Position numbers and translations under genes: made by a program. A stretch of 64,000 bases of DNA from Marsupella aquatica. Its lineage: Eukaryota; Marchantiophyta. The notes under the pieces were generated by a model. It was given only the letters and a program-made list of their open reading frames with translations, was not told the DNA's origin and searched no databases. The stretch is from positions 18,786,001 through 18,850,000 of the forward strand of contig OZ316895.1 in assembly GCA_973895155.1 (NCBI GenBank), written 5' to 3'. Shown here piece after piece: positions 11,465 to 20,862 of this stretch. Position 1 is the first letter of the stretch. Every line of letters starts with the position of its first letter.

Positions 11465-13702
11465 GGTTTGATCCAGCCCAAGACTCTACTTATGAACTTG
11501 TACAGGCCACACCCAATGTCATACCTCAAACTAATTATCCCTGGTTTCACAAATGCAAGTTGGGTGCCACTTTGCTGATGTTGAATTTGCAGGGAGTTTT
11601 CAACACTTCAGACGTCCATATAGATGCACTCTTCCAGCTATTCCACCAAAAACTCTTGCCCCAACCAAACACTCTTCCTGGTTGTGTGAGGGAAGCTAAG
11701 AAGTTGTTAACCTCAATTGGATTGGCTTTAGAGACTATCCATATGTGTCCAAGTGGATGCATCCTGTACAGAGGGACATACTTGGGCCACACAGAGTGCC
11801 TAGAGGCACAATGTAAGCTTCCACGATACCGGCCCGACACCATTGGCGAAAAAATTCCAGAGAAGGTGAGATAAGATCTCCTGCTATGATCGGAAGACAT
11901 TTGTTACAAAATTAACGTAGGAGTCCATAGAGTTACGTTTCAAAAAACGTTGTTTAAATTGTCTTGTGCGGCTTTTTCCTATTTAACGTCGTCTAGGTTA
12001 ACGTAACAGACTTTTACAATGTATATCAGGAGGTATCTTACGTATCATAGTATATAGGACGTACCTTACGTCTTACTAAAGGACGTAAAATTATTAACGT
12101 CATGTCTAACGAGGTTACTTTAAACCTGCCGACGTTAAGAACGTTGTCTAAATTTACCTCGTGTATCACAAGGTATTTAAGGTAACACGGTGATGTGTTT
12201 GACGTTAAATCTCAATTAACATCGGAGGGTTCGTTGTGATTGTGGTTTTTGCAGGTCTTTAGGTATTTCCCAATCACACCCCGACTACAGCATCTATATC
12301 GACGGAAACATCTATCGGCACTCCAACTTGGCATGCTGAGAACAAGTCCCCACCAGGGATTATGCGGCATCACCACGACAGCCCAGCGTGGAAGCATATT
12401 GACACCACTTGGCCTGATTTTTCTCTGGAGCCGCGGAATGTTCGATTGGGGTTGGCAATAGATGGGGTAAACCCATACAAGCAACGACGCAAGCCTAAGT
12501 CCATATGGCCAGTTCTCTTGATAAATCAAAATATCCCTCCATGGTTGGCGATGAAGAAAGGTCATGTTCTTCTCCTCACTATCATTCCTGGTCCTCAAGC
12601 CTGTAAGAATCTGGATATTTGTTTGGCTCCAGCTTATGAAGAATTGCAAAAGCTATGGGAGTTTGGGGCAGTGACCACAGATGTCACTCGTGCACCGGAT
12701 AATGGGAGGACATTTCAGATGAGGGCGATGATCACCCATTGCACCACTGATGGTCCAAGTAATGCTTAGTCACTGAAAATTTTTGACATGCATTGTGTAG
12801 GGTCCTATTGCATGGGTCAATGTTTATGGCCTGACAATTTTTTTCCATTCATTCACAGGTATGGCCACAATATCCGGGTTGAAGGTGGCTGGTTATTCTG
12901 CTTGCCCTTCATGTGGTCCCGAGTTGCATGGGAGATATTCTAACCACTTGCACAAAACCACATATGAGGGCAGTAGGGTTCAATTACCAATGGATGATAT
13001 CTTGCGACATAATATCACACATTGGGCTGAGACTGAGTTTAGGCCATGTCCCAATGGGCCCTCTAACTGAGGCCCAAATTCAGATGGCAGAGAAAGTGGA
13101 GGCAAAGTTACTTCAACCCAAGCACTGTGGTGTCAATAGGCGCTCAGCTTTGTGGGACTTGCCATATTGGAGGGTAAGTAAAATAAATTTACCTTCTTTT
13201 AAGTTAGTGACTTGTAGACTTATTCTCTTTATGAATTTCTTACTAACAAAACCTGATTCTCCACTCATTTTGCAGATCCTCCAGATAAGATGGTTGTTGG
13301 ACCCCATGCATATTGAAGTAAATGTCGCCAAGAACCTGGTGAAGCACATTTATGCATGAATGATACTCGTGGGGTCCGAGAGGATGCAAAGCAGGTTGGA
13401 GTGGTGAAGAGTTGTTGGATAACTCGAGATGGGGAGAAGCCACCTGCTCCTTGGGTTTTGCCAAGACAGATATTGAAGGAGATGAATGGGATGATATGTG
13501 AAATGGAGTTCCCTAGCCATTACGGAGCCAGCTTCCGTGGGTGCACTACAAGGGATGACCACATATCCCCAATAGGCTTGAAGTCTCACGATTATCACAA
13601 GTTGATTCAGCATGTGTTACCTGCTGTCTTGCGTTGTTGCGATGATTCTAGAGAGCGACGCCAACTCCGACATACAATGTATGAGTTGTGCTCCATTTTC
13701 AG
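11465..13702 (+). pseudogene. TNP2-type (Transposase_21) CACTA transposase core, several exons
   Basis: Recognised by family landmarks in order: LGATLLMLNLQ, LPGCVREAKKLL, CPSGCILYRG (to 11865), then after an ACGT-rich intron FRYFPITPRLQ (from 12255), WKHIDTTWPDF, NVRLGLAIDG, IPPWLAMKK, IPGPQACKNLD, GYSACPSCG (exon from 12859), DPMHIEVNV (from 13276) and GLKSHDYHKLIQHVLP (about 13570). Donors and acceptors are visible at 11866/12254, 12759/12858, 13174/13275 and 13703. Frameshifts near 12325, 13060 and 13355 break it. This is the DDE-type cut-and-paste transposase acting on the element ends in the nucleus. Confidence 0.85.
11866..12254. repeat. Transposase intron carrying ACGT words
   Basis: Intron from GTGAGA to TTTTTGCAG. 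About 11900-12220 holds more than ten AACGTC/GACGTT/ACGTTA words and variants. The element-specific word therefore occurs in introns as well as at the ends. Confidence 0.55.
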
Positions 13703-13750
13703 GTGAGCATAGTCTTGTTGGCATATATTTATGCTATGATCATTGCATAT

Positions 13751-14030
13751 GGTAATGGTAATGGTAATGGTAATGTATTATAAGCTCCGGGACCATGAAA
13801 GTCAAAGGAGCTGCCACAAAAAGTAAAGTACAATGCAATCAAAGAAAAGAGCAACCAAAAGAGATTGCTCAGAAGAGGACAACTATGTCCTCAAAGAAAC
13901 TATGGACCTAGAGAGCCCTGAAAGATTTTCCAAACCTATTCTCCTTTCCCTATCCACCGCAAAGATATATCTTCCAAGTTGTTGAGGGGGCAGACCAAAC
14001 AATGCATACAAATCTTTCACCAAGATTTGA
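13751..14030 (-). mobile_element. 5'-truncated LINE 3' end in a transposase intron
   Basis: Matches the last ~280 bp of the LINE at 17310-20994 in reverse orientation, ending at four GGTAAT units (the LINE tail). It lies inside the intron bounded by donor 13703 and acceptor 14079, so it need not have disrupted the transposase. It has only one copy of the GGGCTCTCTAGGTCCAT unit near the ORF2 stop. Confidence 0.9.
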
Positions 14031-14079
14031 TATGTTTATCATACTAATAATTTGACAAAATCTTGAGTACCCCATACAG

Positions 14080-14240
14080 GTGGGTATGCGCCAAGGAAAT
14101 AAAGGAGAGTGAGATTCCCGAGATGAGGGAACGGTCTGCCCGTGTTATGTGCAATATGGAGAAGGTGTTTCCCCCATGTATTTTTGACATGCAGTTGCAT
14201 TTGCTATGTCATCTGGTTATGCTACCTCTGACATATAGGC
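14080..14240 (+). pseudogene. CACTA-1 transposase C-terminal exon (DUF4218-like), truncated
   Basis: The acceptor CATACAG ends at 14079 and the frame joins correctly to the previous exon (FR/W). It encodes VMCNMEKVFPPCIFDMQLHLLCHLV, matching the 'LE.iFPP.fFD.mvHL..HL' landmark of the C-terminal domain of TNP2 transposases. The expected continuation (YRWMYPFER and beyond) is absent: the similarity stops near 14240. Confidence 0.7.
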
Positions 14241-14768
14241 TCACTATCGCCATTTGTATTGACTGTTGTCACTCCTGGCATATAAACACACATATTTCAT
14301 GGCCTAGGCATCTGTGTATTTGGAGAGTGGGATGGGCTTGTGTTAATAACTTGGTAAAGAAACAAGTAACAACCATACATTTATGCACATGATCCCTCGG
14401 CCTTCTGCTACAAGGGATACCTGTCATTAACGTCGTCCTTGGAATTTTACGTCAATGCATAATTTTCTATGTTGTTTATAGCTATGCCTCCTCGACGTAA
14501 CACGCTTCAACGTCATGTACCAAACCATTATCCGACGTTATAACTCTCTTTAACGTTGTCCTATACTTCGTAACAAGGAAAAAATGACGTACTTAACGAT
14601 GTATGTCGCGACAAAATTATATTACCACGAGTATAACGACGTTAGCAATTTACATACGACGTTTCATTCAACGTAACAAATGCTTTTCTACGTCAATCAC
14701 AAGAAAAAGATACAACATTCAAACCACACAATTTTTGTGACAAATAACATTCATGGATGTGTTTATTG
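14241..14768. other. Non-coding stretch with ACGT words
   Basis: No gene is seen beyond decayed transposase sequence. Positions 14420-14700 hold a dense cluster of ACGT-type words of CACTA-1. The last 8 bp (GTTTATTG) are the left target duplication of the MITE that follows. Confidence 0.5.
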
Positions 14769-15055
14769 CTCGGGGGGTTAACTAAGTGTATATTTTGGGG
14801 TACCACGTGCAATCCTAACGTAATATAAATAGACCTATTTTATAAATAAAATATTCCAAGAATATTCTCCATTTTCAATATTAATAACTTATTTTACTTT
14901 ATAAAAAGTATATATTAGAGAATATTCTATAAACATAAGTTTATAATACCTTCTTTTGCCTCCTACGCTTTTTAAAAATTTAGTTAATTTCTAACAAAAA
15001 TACCTATTTTGGATCGCACGTGGTTCCTAAGATTTTTGATAGTCAACCCCCCGAG
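14769..15055. mobile_element. MITE with CTCGGGGGG ends and 8-bp duplication
   Basis: 287 bp, AT-rich interior, no coding capacity. Ends CTCGGGGGGTTRACTA are inverted, with a second inverted block ACCACGTGCRATCC inside each end. GTTTATTG flanks both sides (14761-14768 and 15056-15063). The 8-bp duplication suggests hAT-type or similar transposase in trans. Same family style as the MITE at 53108-53351. Confidence 0.9.
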
Positions 15056-15176
15056 GTTTATTGCTGCACATAGACCAAATAGAGATACACTATAGCTCTA
15101 CCATCCTTTCTACTGCAAATGTAGCCTACATGAGTCATGGTCATCCCTCTACAACCTCCCTCCAGACTGATGTTGA

Positions 15177-15800
15177 TTAAGGAGTCCCTTCTCCAGACCA
15201 ATAGTACTCCTCGTCCGCTTTCCTCTTGTTGTACGAAGCACGCCTTTGGCTGGCATTCCAATTCTTCCGGACAACAGCTTCACCAGCCTGTAGCCTCTGA
15301 GTCTCCACCTCGGCTGCACAACTTTCCTTGTAATCAAACATAGCAATCTGAAGTTCAGTGGGTGACAGCTCACATTTAGACAAGGTGGGAGGGTAGGCCT
15401 CACCATCATCATCCTCGGGCGAATCTTCCAGACCACGATCACTGCTCGGATGCAACAAGAACTCTCCTGGGTCTAGCTGCTTGTTGGCAAGAATGGAGCA
15501 CTCTACCCACCAAGTAGAGATTAAATGCAAGGTTTCAGCGAAATGCTCGATCAAGCCAGCATAGTCATTGAAGTGCTCCACAACCTGTTTCCATGTAAAT
15601 CAAGAAATTGGTCTGTGAGGTACATAGCTTGTCAACAAGCCCTCCACAACAAAAGAACCCTCGAACCATCTTCTCCTCCTCACCAAGTGGGAGGAAACAA
15701 CAATGCACATTTGCAAAGAACTTCCGCACCATAGCTGAACACTTTGCCTCCCACGGTTCAACTTCTCTACACTGAGGACCTTTGATGTCTTCACTCAGGA
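15177..15800 (-). CDS. Hypothetical accessory gene of CACTA-1
   Basis: Two minus-strand exons: an upstream part about 15800-15600 (with CSAMVRKFF and GGLVDKLCTSQ) and a downstream part 15587-15177 starting after acceptor GGAAACAG. The latter includes an acidic stretch (SPEDDDGEAYPP) and a basic C-terminus (RRASYNKRKADEEYYW). No family is recognised. It lies downstream of and convergent with the transposase gene. It may be another CACTA accessory protein. Confidence 0.4.
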
Positions 15801-15839
15801 ATGCTAGCTATAGTGAGCCTCCCGCGTATAGTTGAGTCT

Positions 15840-16067
15840 GTCCAATGCTGATATGTGGAATTAACGCCATTTTTCCCGATATACGTATGGTATTCTATGA
15901 TGACGTATCTGCAGATACGTCGTTCCAAACGCCTAAACTTACGGACGTCGTCCTATACATCGTTCTAATTTACGTCTTTAGGAAACAGGTAAGTTACCTT
16001 GTCTAGGAAGACATAATGTGACGTACAATGTATGATACAAGGTAACTTACCGTGTCTTAAAGGACGT
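15840..16067. repeat. ACGT-word cluster of CACTA-1
   Basis: Dense ACGT-containing words (GACGTA, TACGTC, AACGCC and related) on both strands, up to the AAACT duplication (16068-16072) of family A copy 3. No gene. Confidence 0.5.
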
Positions 16068-17309
16068 AAACTTGTGATGCCTAGCCAGGAATCACTAGGC
16101 CAGTTAAGTGGGCAAACGGAGGTGTACCTTATAAACATATTAGTATAGTAACAAAAACAAGGAAAATATAAACAATTAAGGGTGACTATGGAACCCGGGC
16201 TGTGGCCGAAGGTAAGGACGCCGGGGGAGAGAACACGATTAGGGTTAGGGCACGCTAAGCATCGGTGGCTAGGGGTAACCAACGGGAGGAAAGACCAGAG
16301 GAGGAGAGGGGTAAGGACCGCTCACGAGGAATGGTGGCTCATTTGCAAGCACGAACTGAGCAGACGACTGCGGAAGGCCAACTACTCTCGGCTGCTTAGG
16401 CAAGCACTCTGGGCGGGAGCAGATACCAATGATCGAGTCAAGGAGGGTATGAGCAACGTCAATCAAGCGGCACATTTTTGGGGATGCCTGTTCAAACGGG
16501 CAACTGAGTATATTGGGACTTACGAGGACGAAGAATCGGAGAGAGCAGCTCGAGAATGGCAGGAGCTCGCTCGACTATGGGAGCTGCAAAAGTCTGCCTT
16601 CTTAGGAGGAGAACTCATCAAGGCCGAGTTCTTGTGGACTCCTACTGCCAATCAGCTCGATGACCTTCTGTTTTGCGAAGACAGAATCATCGGCATTTGG
16701 GAAGCCATCAACCGCTGCAACGATGCGCACTGGGAGTTGAAGGGTAGCACGGAGGGGTGGACAAAGGCAACTGTGCTAGGAGAAACATCCACGGCAGCCA
16801 AGATGAAGAGGAAAGAAAACAACAACGAAGAGGCCACCCCGGCAAAAAGAACAAGGGTCGGCGGCACCAAGGAAGCCAGCAGAGCAACAGAACGGGAGGC
16901 AGGGAGAAGCCGAAGAGGAGGAGGTTGATCCCATCAATGCCATTCCAACAAAGGATGACACCTGGAAAGGCTGGGCGGCGACCCTACCAGAGGAAGTGCA
17001 ATTACATTTTGCACGGGAGGAGGATGCATGCTTTACGGCCATGCAGACCAAGAAGTACCAGGGCTTCATGGCCGGATCCGGCTTGAAGCCTTCGTAAGAT
17101 TACCATGGCTGAAGCCGATGGTGCCGGACTCAGACTTATTAGAATTCGTGGGATCATGGGAACCCGAGACCAATTCCATGAGGGTGTATGGGAAGGATTT
17201 CTATCTCACTCCCCGGGTGATTGCCGATGGGTAATAAGACCAAGGTTGATACCAGGAAGACCTTACCTGACAAGGAGTTCCGGTCGTTTCCAGGACCATC
17301 AACGAAGAA

Positions 17310-17637
17310 GGTAGCAATTTCATTCTTCCAATCTCAGATGAAAGTGCATGACCCTATCATTTTGCAAGCATATAGGATTGGGCAAAAGAAGGGGGACCTT
17401 CCACGTCCAATCTTGGTGAAGTTTGCAGCTGAATCCGAGAAAGCTAGAGTGATGGCTAACAGGAGCATGCTTAAAGGGCTAAGGATTTGGTTGGATGATG
17501 ATCTGACTCCCACACAAGTCCAAGCAAGGAAAATTGAGCTTGAGAAGGTGAGGGTAGCCAAAGACCAAGGATTGGTAGCCTACTTGCGCAATGGACAAGC
17601 TGTTGTTACCAATAAGAAGAGAGTTGTTTCTAAATGA
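17310..17637 (+). pseudogene. LINE ORF1, 3' part
   Basis: About 109 codons fused to upstream family A codons. Segment includes YRIGQKK, RPILVKF and LKGLRIWLDDDLTP, which resemble the C-terminal RNA-binding half of L1-type ORF1 proteins (RRM-like, 'RPI.vkF...LKG..i..Dlt'). The N-terminal part is lost by 5' truncation. The stop at 17637 is 12 bp before the ORF2 start codon. Confidence 0.6.
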
Positions 17638-17649
17638 TGGATTGGGACC

Positions 17650-20600
17650 TTGAGAATCATGGCATGGAATGTTTCAGGACTTTCCATAGAAACAGCAATT
17701 GGAGGGGAACCTTTGTTTGAGAATTTTGACATCTTGCTTTTCACGGAGACTTGGGAATATGAGGGAAATGCTCTACCTAGCATTAAAGGCTTTACTTGCA
17801 TACAATCCATCTTCAATGAGAAGAAGACCACACGGGGAAGAGGGTTTGGAGGCATTGCTGTCTACACCAAGAATCAACTTCAACACATCACCTCTATTGA
17901 ACATGAAGATCCCAGCAAGCAGTTCATGGTGGTGAGACTTCATACCAGAGGTACTCCATCATTTCTGATTGTCACCTACTTTGCTCCCCTTAATATGAAT
18001 GTCTATAAGATGGGAATTGCTGATGCACATTATCCATTTCATAGGTTAATCCAAGTCATTCATGATATATCACCACTAGGGGAGACATGGATAGTGGGGG
18101 ACTTTAATGCCAGGGTATCTAATGAACAATTTACTGAAAGTGAGGACTTAGGAACTTTACCTTGGTCATCATGTAGTGAAGAGATACCTTGGGTGAGAGA
18201 GGCTCTTGACACCAGAACAAATGACATGACACGTCACTTTTTGCATTTGGGAGCTTCTTGTAATCTAAGAATATTGAATGGGCTTGAGAGATTTCCCCAA
18301 TCATCTGGTTACACTTTTAGATCTAAACAAGGATGTAGTACCATTGATTACCTTCTTGCCTCACCTACCTCTGCCACTAGAGTGGTTGACTTTCAAATAC
18401 TTGATCAACAACCAGAGTCTTCACACTTGCCTTTGTTGTTCCATCTTGACCTGACCACAATCCCAAACAAAGTGCATAGAAAGCCAGTACCCAAACCTCT
18501 GTTTCTAGACCCTGATAGAGAAGTCATCTTCAAAGCCAACTTTGAACATCTTCTCCATACCCTGGATGATCAGATTGAGCTCTCAGAAGTCATAGCACAA
18601 GCAGCAGCCTCTACTTTCTCCACCAAACCCCCTAGAAAGCAAAACATGAAGGCTTGGTTTGACGAGGATTGTGCTAGAGCAAGGATGCAAGCAAGATCAC
18701 ATTCAGGGGAAAAGAGACTTTTGGCATTCACTATGTACAAGAACTTCATCAAACACAAGAAGAGGTGCTTCTTGAAGAGTCATCAACAATCACTATGTGA
18801 GGAGTTCATCAAACATCCAAAACGTTTTTGGGAGAGAATGCAATCAGGCAAGACTACTCCCCCCTTGGATCACCAGGACCTGGTAACCTATGTCACATCC
18901 TTGTATTTCTTTCCAGATGCTAGTGGCATGCCTTTGCCCCTTGGGGACACCATTCAGTTTACAGAGAGGGAGGTGAAGGTGCATCTTTCCCACATGCAAC
19001 ATGGGAAAGCTAAAGATCTGTTGGGCCTGAACTTGGAGCTTCTTTTGTGGGGAGGACCCTCTTTACTAACAAACTTGGTGCATGAGCTGAATCAAGCAAT
19101 GGCTTTAGGTTTACCTAAAGCTTGGATGACCATAAGAGTGGTGCCTATCTTCAAGGCAGGCAACAAGGACGATGTGCACAACTACAGAACCATCATGGTA
19201 GGCAATACTTTTGCTAAAGTTTTGGGAGGACTACTTGAAGCCAGATTAAGCTCTTGGTTGGAGAGTGAGATGAAAAGGGCACCTTCACAAGCAGGTTTTA
19301 GGAGAGAATTCAGCACTATGGATCACATTCTCTGCTTGAGGGTGTTGTGTGAAAAAGCCAAATCTCCACATAAACCATTATTTTGCTTGTTTGTGGACTT
19401 CTCCAAGGCCTTTGACAAAGTTTCCCAATCCAAGCTTTGGGATAGGATGGTGGAGTTGGAAGTGCCTGAAGAGCTCAGGTTGGCTGTTTCTAAATTGTAC
19501 CAAGAAGTGCGCATCAAACTTTCAAAGGAAACCTCTGAAGAAATCTGGAGCACTCTTGGGGTGATCCAAGGTTGTCCTCTCTCACCAACTCTCTTTGGCA
19601 TCTTCATTGATCAGCTACACAACATTTTGGAGGAGCATGGTGGAGTTGGCACTCAATTGGGTAGGTTTGTCCTCCAACTTCTTATATTTGCAGATGATGT
19701 GGTCCTACTTGCTCATGCTCAAGAAGCTTTGCAAAGACATCTCAATGCCTTGGAGGAGTTTTGTCAAGCAACAGGGATGGTAGTCAACCTCAAGAAGACC
19801 AAGTGTTTGGGCATTGGCACACGACAAAATCCAGAGCTCTACTTCCAAGGGAATCTGGTGGAATTTGTGAGGACCTACAAATACCTTGGGGTGGAGTTCT
19901 CTCAAAACTTGAGTTGGGCCTCATGTGTAAAATCTAGGGCTGCCAATGGGTACAGAGCTTTTTATGCATTCATGAACAAATGCAAAAGAGCTGGTTGGAG
20001 GTTAAGGAAACATCTCTTTGGAGCTTTGGTGAAACCAGTCATTCTTTATGGAGCACCAATTTGGGGAGCAGGTGTGTCTAAATCTGGGTGGCAACAGATT
20101 GAGGGGCTGCAAAAGCTATTTCTTGAGATGGAGCTTGGGATCAAGTCACAAACCCCACATGCACTTACACTTGCAGAGGCAGGCTTGTTTCCTTTGGAGG
20201 TGGAGGCACTCTTCCACACACTCAAATACATCATGCGTGTAAGAGAGTTGGAGGAAAACAGATTTCCTTTTCATGTCTTGCGCTCATCTTCAGCTAAAGG
20301 GTGGTATGCAGATGTGTGCAGGTGGGCCCATGCTTGGGATTTTCCTGAACATGAATGGCCAACACACCCAACCAAGCTAAGAGCAAAACTTGAGCAAAAG
20401 GCTTTGCACAAACTTTGGCATGAACCTAGCCCACGGCAGCAATACTACATGAGAGATGTGAACCCCATGAAGAAATATCGAGAACAAGAATACTTATCTA
20501 GCACTATCTCAGTACAACTTAGACAACTTATTGCTCAGTATAGACTAAGCTCACACCACCTTGAAGTAGAACAAGGGAGATGGAAGGATATTGACAGGAA

Positions 20601-20862
20601 AAAGAGGGTTTGTCAACTATGTGATAGCTCTAGTATAGAGAATGAATATCATGTATTCATTGCTTGCAAGTTTTATGAGGGGGTTAGGATGGTATCTCAA
20701 ATCTTGGTGAAAGATTTGTATGCATTGTTTGGTCTGCCCCCTCAGCAACTTGGAAGATATATCTTTGCGGTGGATAGGGAAAGGAGAATAGGTTTGGAAA
20801 ATCTTTCAGGGCTCTCTAGGTCCATAGGGCTCTCTAGGTCCATAGTTTCTTTGAGGACATAG
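17650..20862 (+). CDS. LINE ORF2: endonuclease-reverse transcriptase
   Basis: 1,070 codons, uninterrupted. APE-type endonuclease first: MAWNVSGLS, FTETW, WIVGDFNAR and SSHLPL carry the expected catalytic landmarks. The reverse transcriptase follows: VVPIFKAGN, AGFRREFSTMDHI, LFVDFSKAFDKV (first catalytic Asp), QGCPLSPTLF and FADDVVLLA (the catalytic Asp pair), then KYLGVEF. A C-terminal zinc-binding motif CQLC...HVFIAC is present. The enzyme nicks target DNA and primes cDNA synthesis there. All key residues appear intact. The GLHT residues present in the 60763 copy (around WRLRKHLF) are reduced here, consistent with a 9-bp deletion. Confidence 0.93.
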   Translation: MRIMAWNVSGLSIETAIGGEPLFENFDILLFTETWEYEGNALPSIKGFTCIQSIFNEKKTTRGRGFGGIAVYTKNQLQHITSIEHEDPSKQFMVVRLHTRGTPSFLIVTYFAPLNMNVYKMGIADAHYPFHRLIQVIHDISPLGETWIVGDFNARVSNEQFTESEDLGTLPWSSCSEEIPWVREALDTRTNDMTRHFLHLGASCNLRILNGLERFPQSSGYTFRSKQGCSTIDYLLASPTSATRVVDFQILDQQPESSHLPLLFHLDLTTIPNKVHRKPVPKPLFLDPDREVIFKANFEHLLHTLDDQIELSEVIAQAAASTFSTKPPRKQNMKAWFDEDCARARMQARSHSGEKRLLAFTMYKNFIKHKKRCFLKSHQQSLCEEFIKHPKRFWERMQSGKTTPPLDHQDLVTYVTSLYFFPDASGMPLPLGDTIQFTEREVKVHLSHMQHGKAKDLLGLNLELLLWGGPSLLTNLVHELNQAMALGLPKAWMTIRVVPIFKAGNKDDVHNYRTIMVGNTFAKVLGGLLEARLSSWLESEMKRAPSQAGFRREFSTMDHILCLRVLCEKAKSPHKPLFCLFVDFSKAFDKVSQSKLWDRMVELEVPEELRLAVSKLYQEVRIKLSKETSEEIWSTLGVIQGCPLSPTLFGIFIDQLHNILEEHGGVGTQLGRFVLQLLIFADDVVLLAHAQEALQRHLNALEEFCQATGMVVNLKKTKCLGIGTRQNPELYFQGNLVEFVRTYKYLGVEFSQNLSWASCVKSRAANGYRAFYAFMNKCKRAGWRLRKHLFGALVKPVILYGAPIWGAGVSKSGWQQIEGLQKLFLEMELGIKSQTPHALTLAEAGLFPLEVEALFHTLKYIMRVRELEENRFPFHVLRSSSAKGWYADVCRWAHAWDFPEHEWPTHPTKLRAKLEQKALHKLWHEPSPRQQYYMRDVNPMKKYREQEYLSSTISVQLRQLIAQYRLSSHHLEVEQGRWKDIDRKKRVCQLCDSSSIENEYHVFIACKFYEGVRMVSQILVKDLYALFGLPPQQLGRYIFAVDRERRIGLENLSGLSRSIGLSRSIVSLRT

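Noticed and set aside
11547-11900. Minus-strand ORF over the transposase exon
   Set aside because: The plus frame carries TNP2 landmarks with splice sites; the minus frame matches nothing.
17334-17561. Antisense ORFs across the LINE (for example 17334-17561, 19323-19607, 20046-20234 minus)
   Set aside because: They are shadows of ORF1/ORF2 and recur identically at the other LINE copies.
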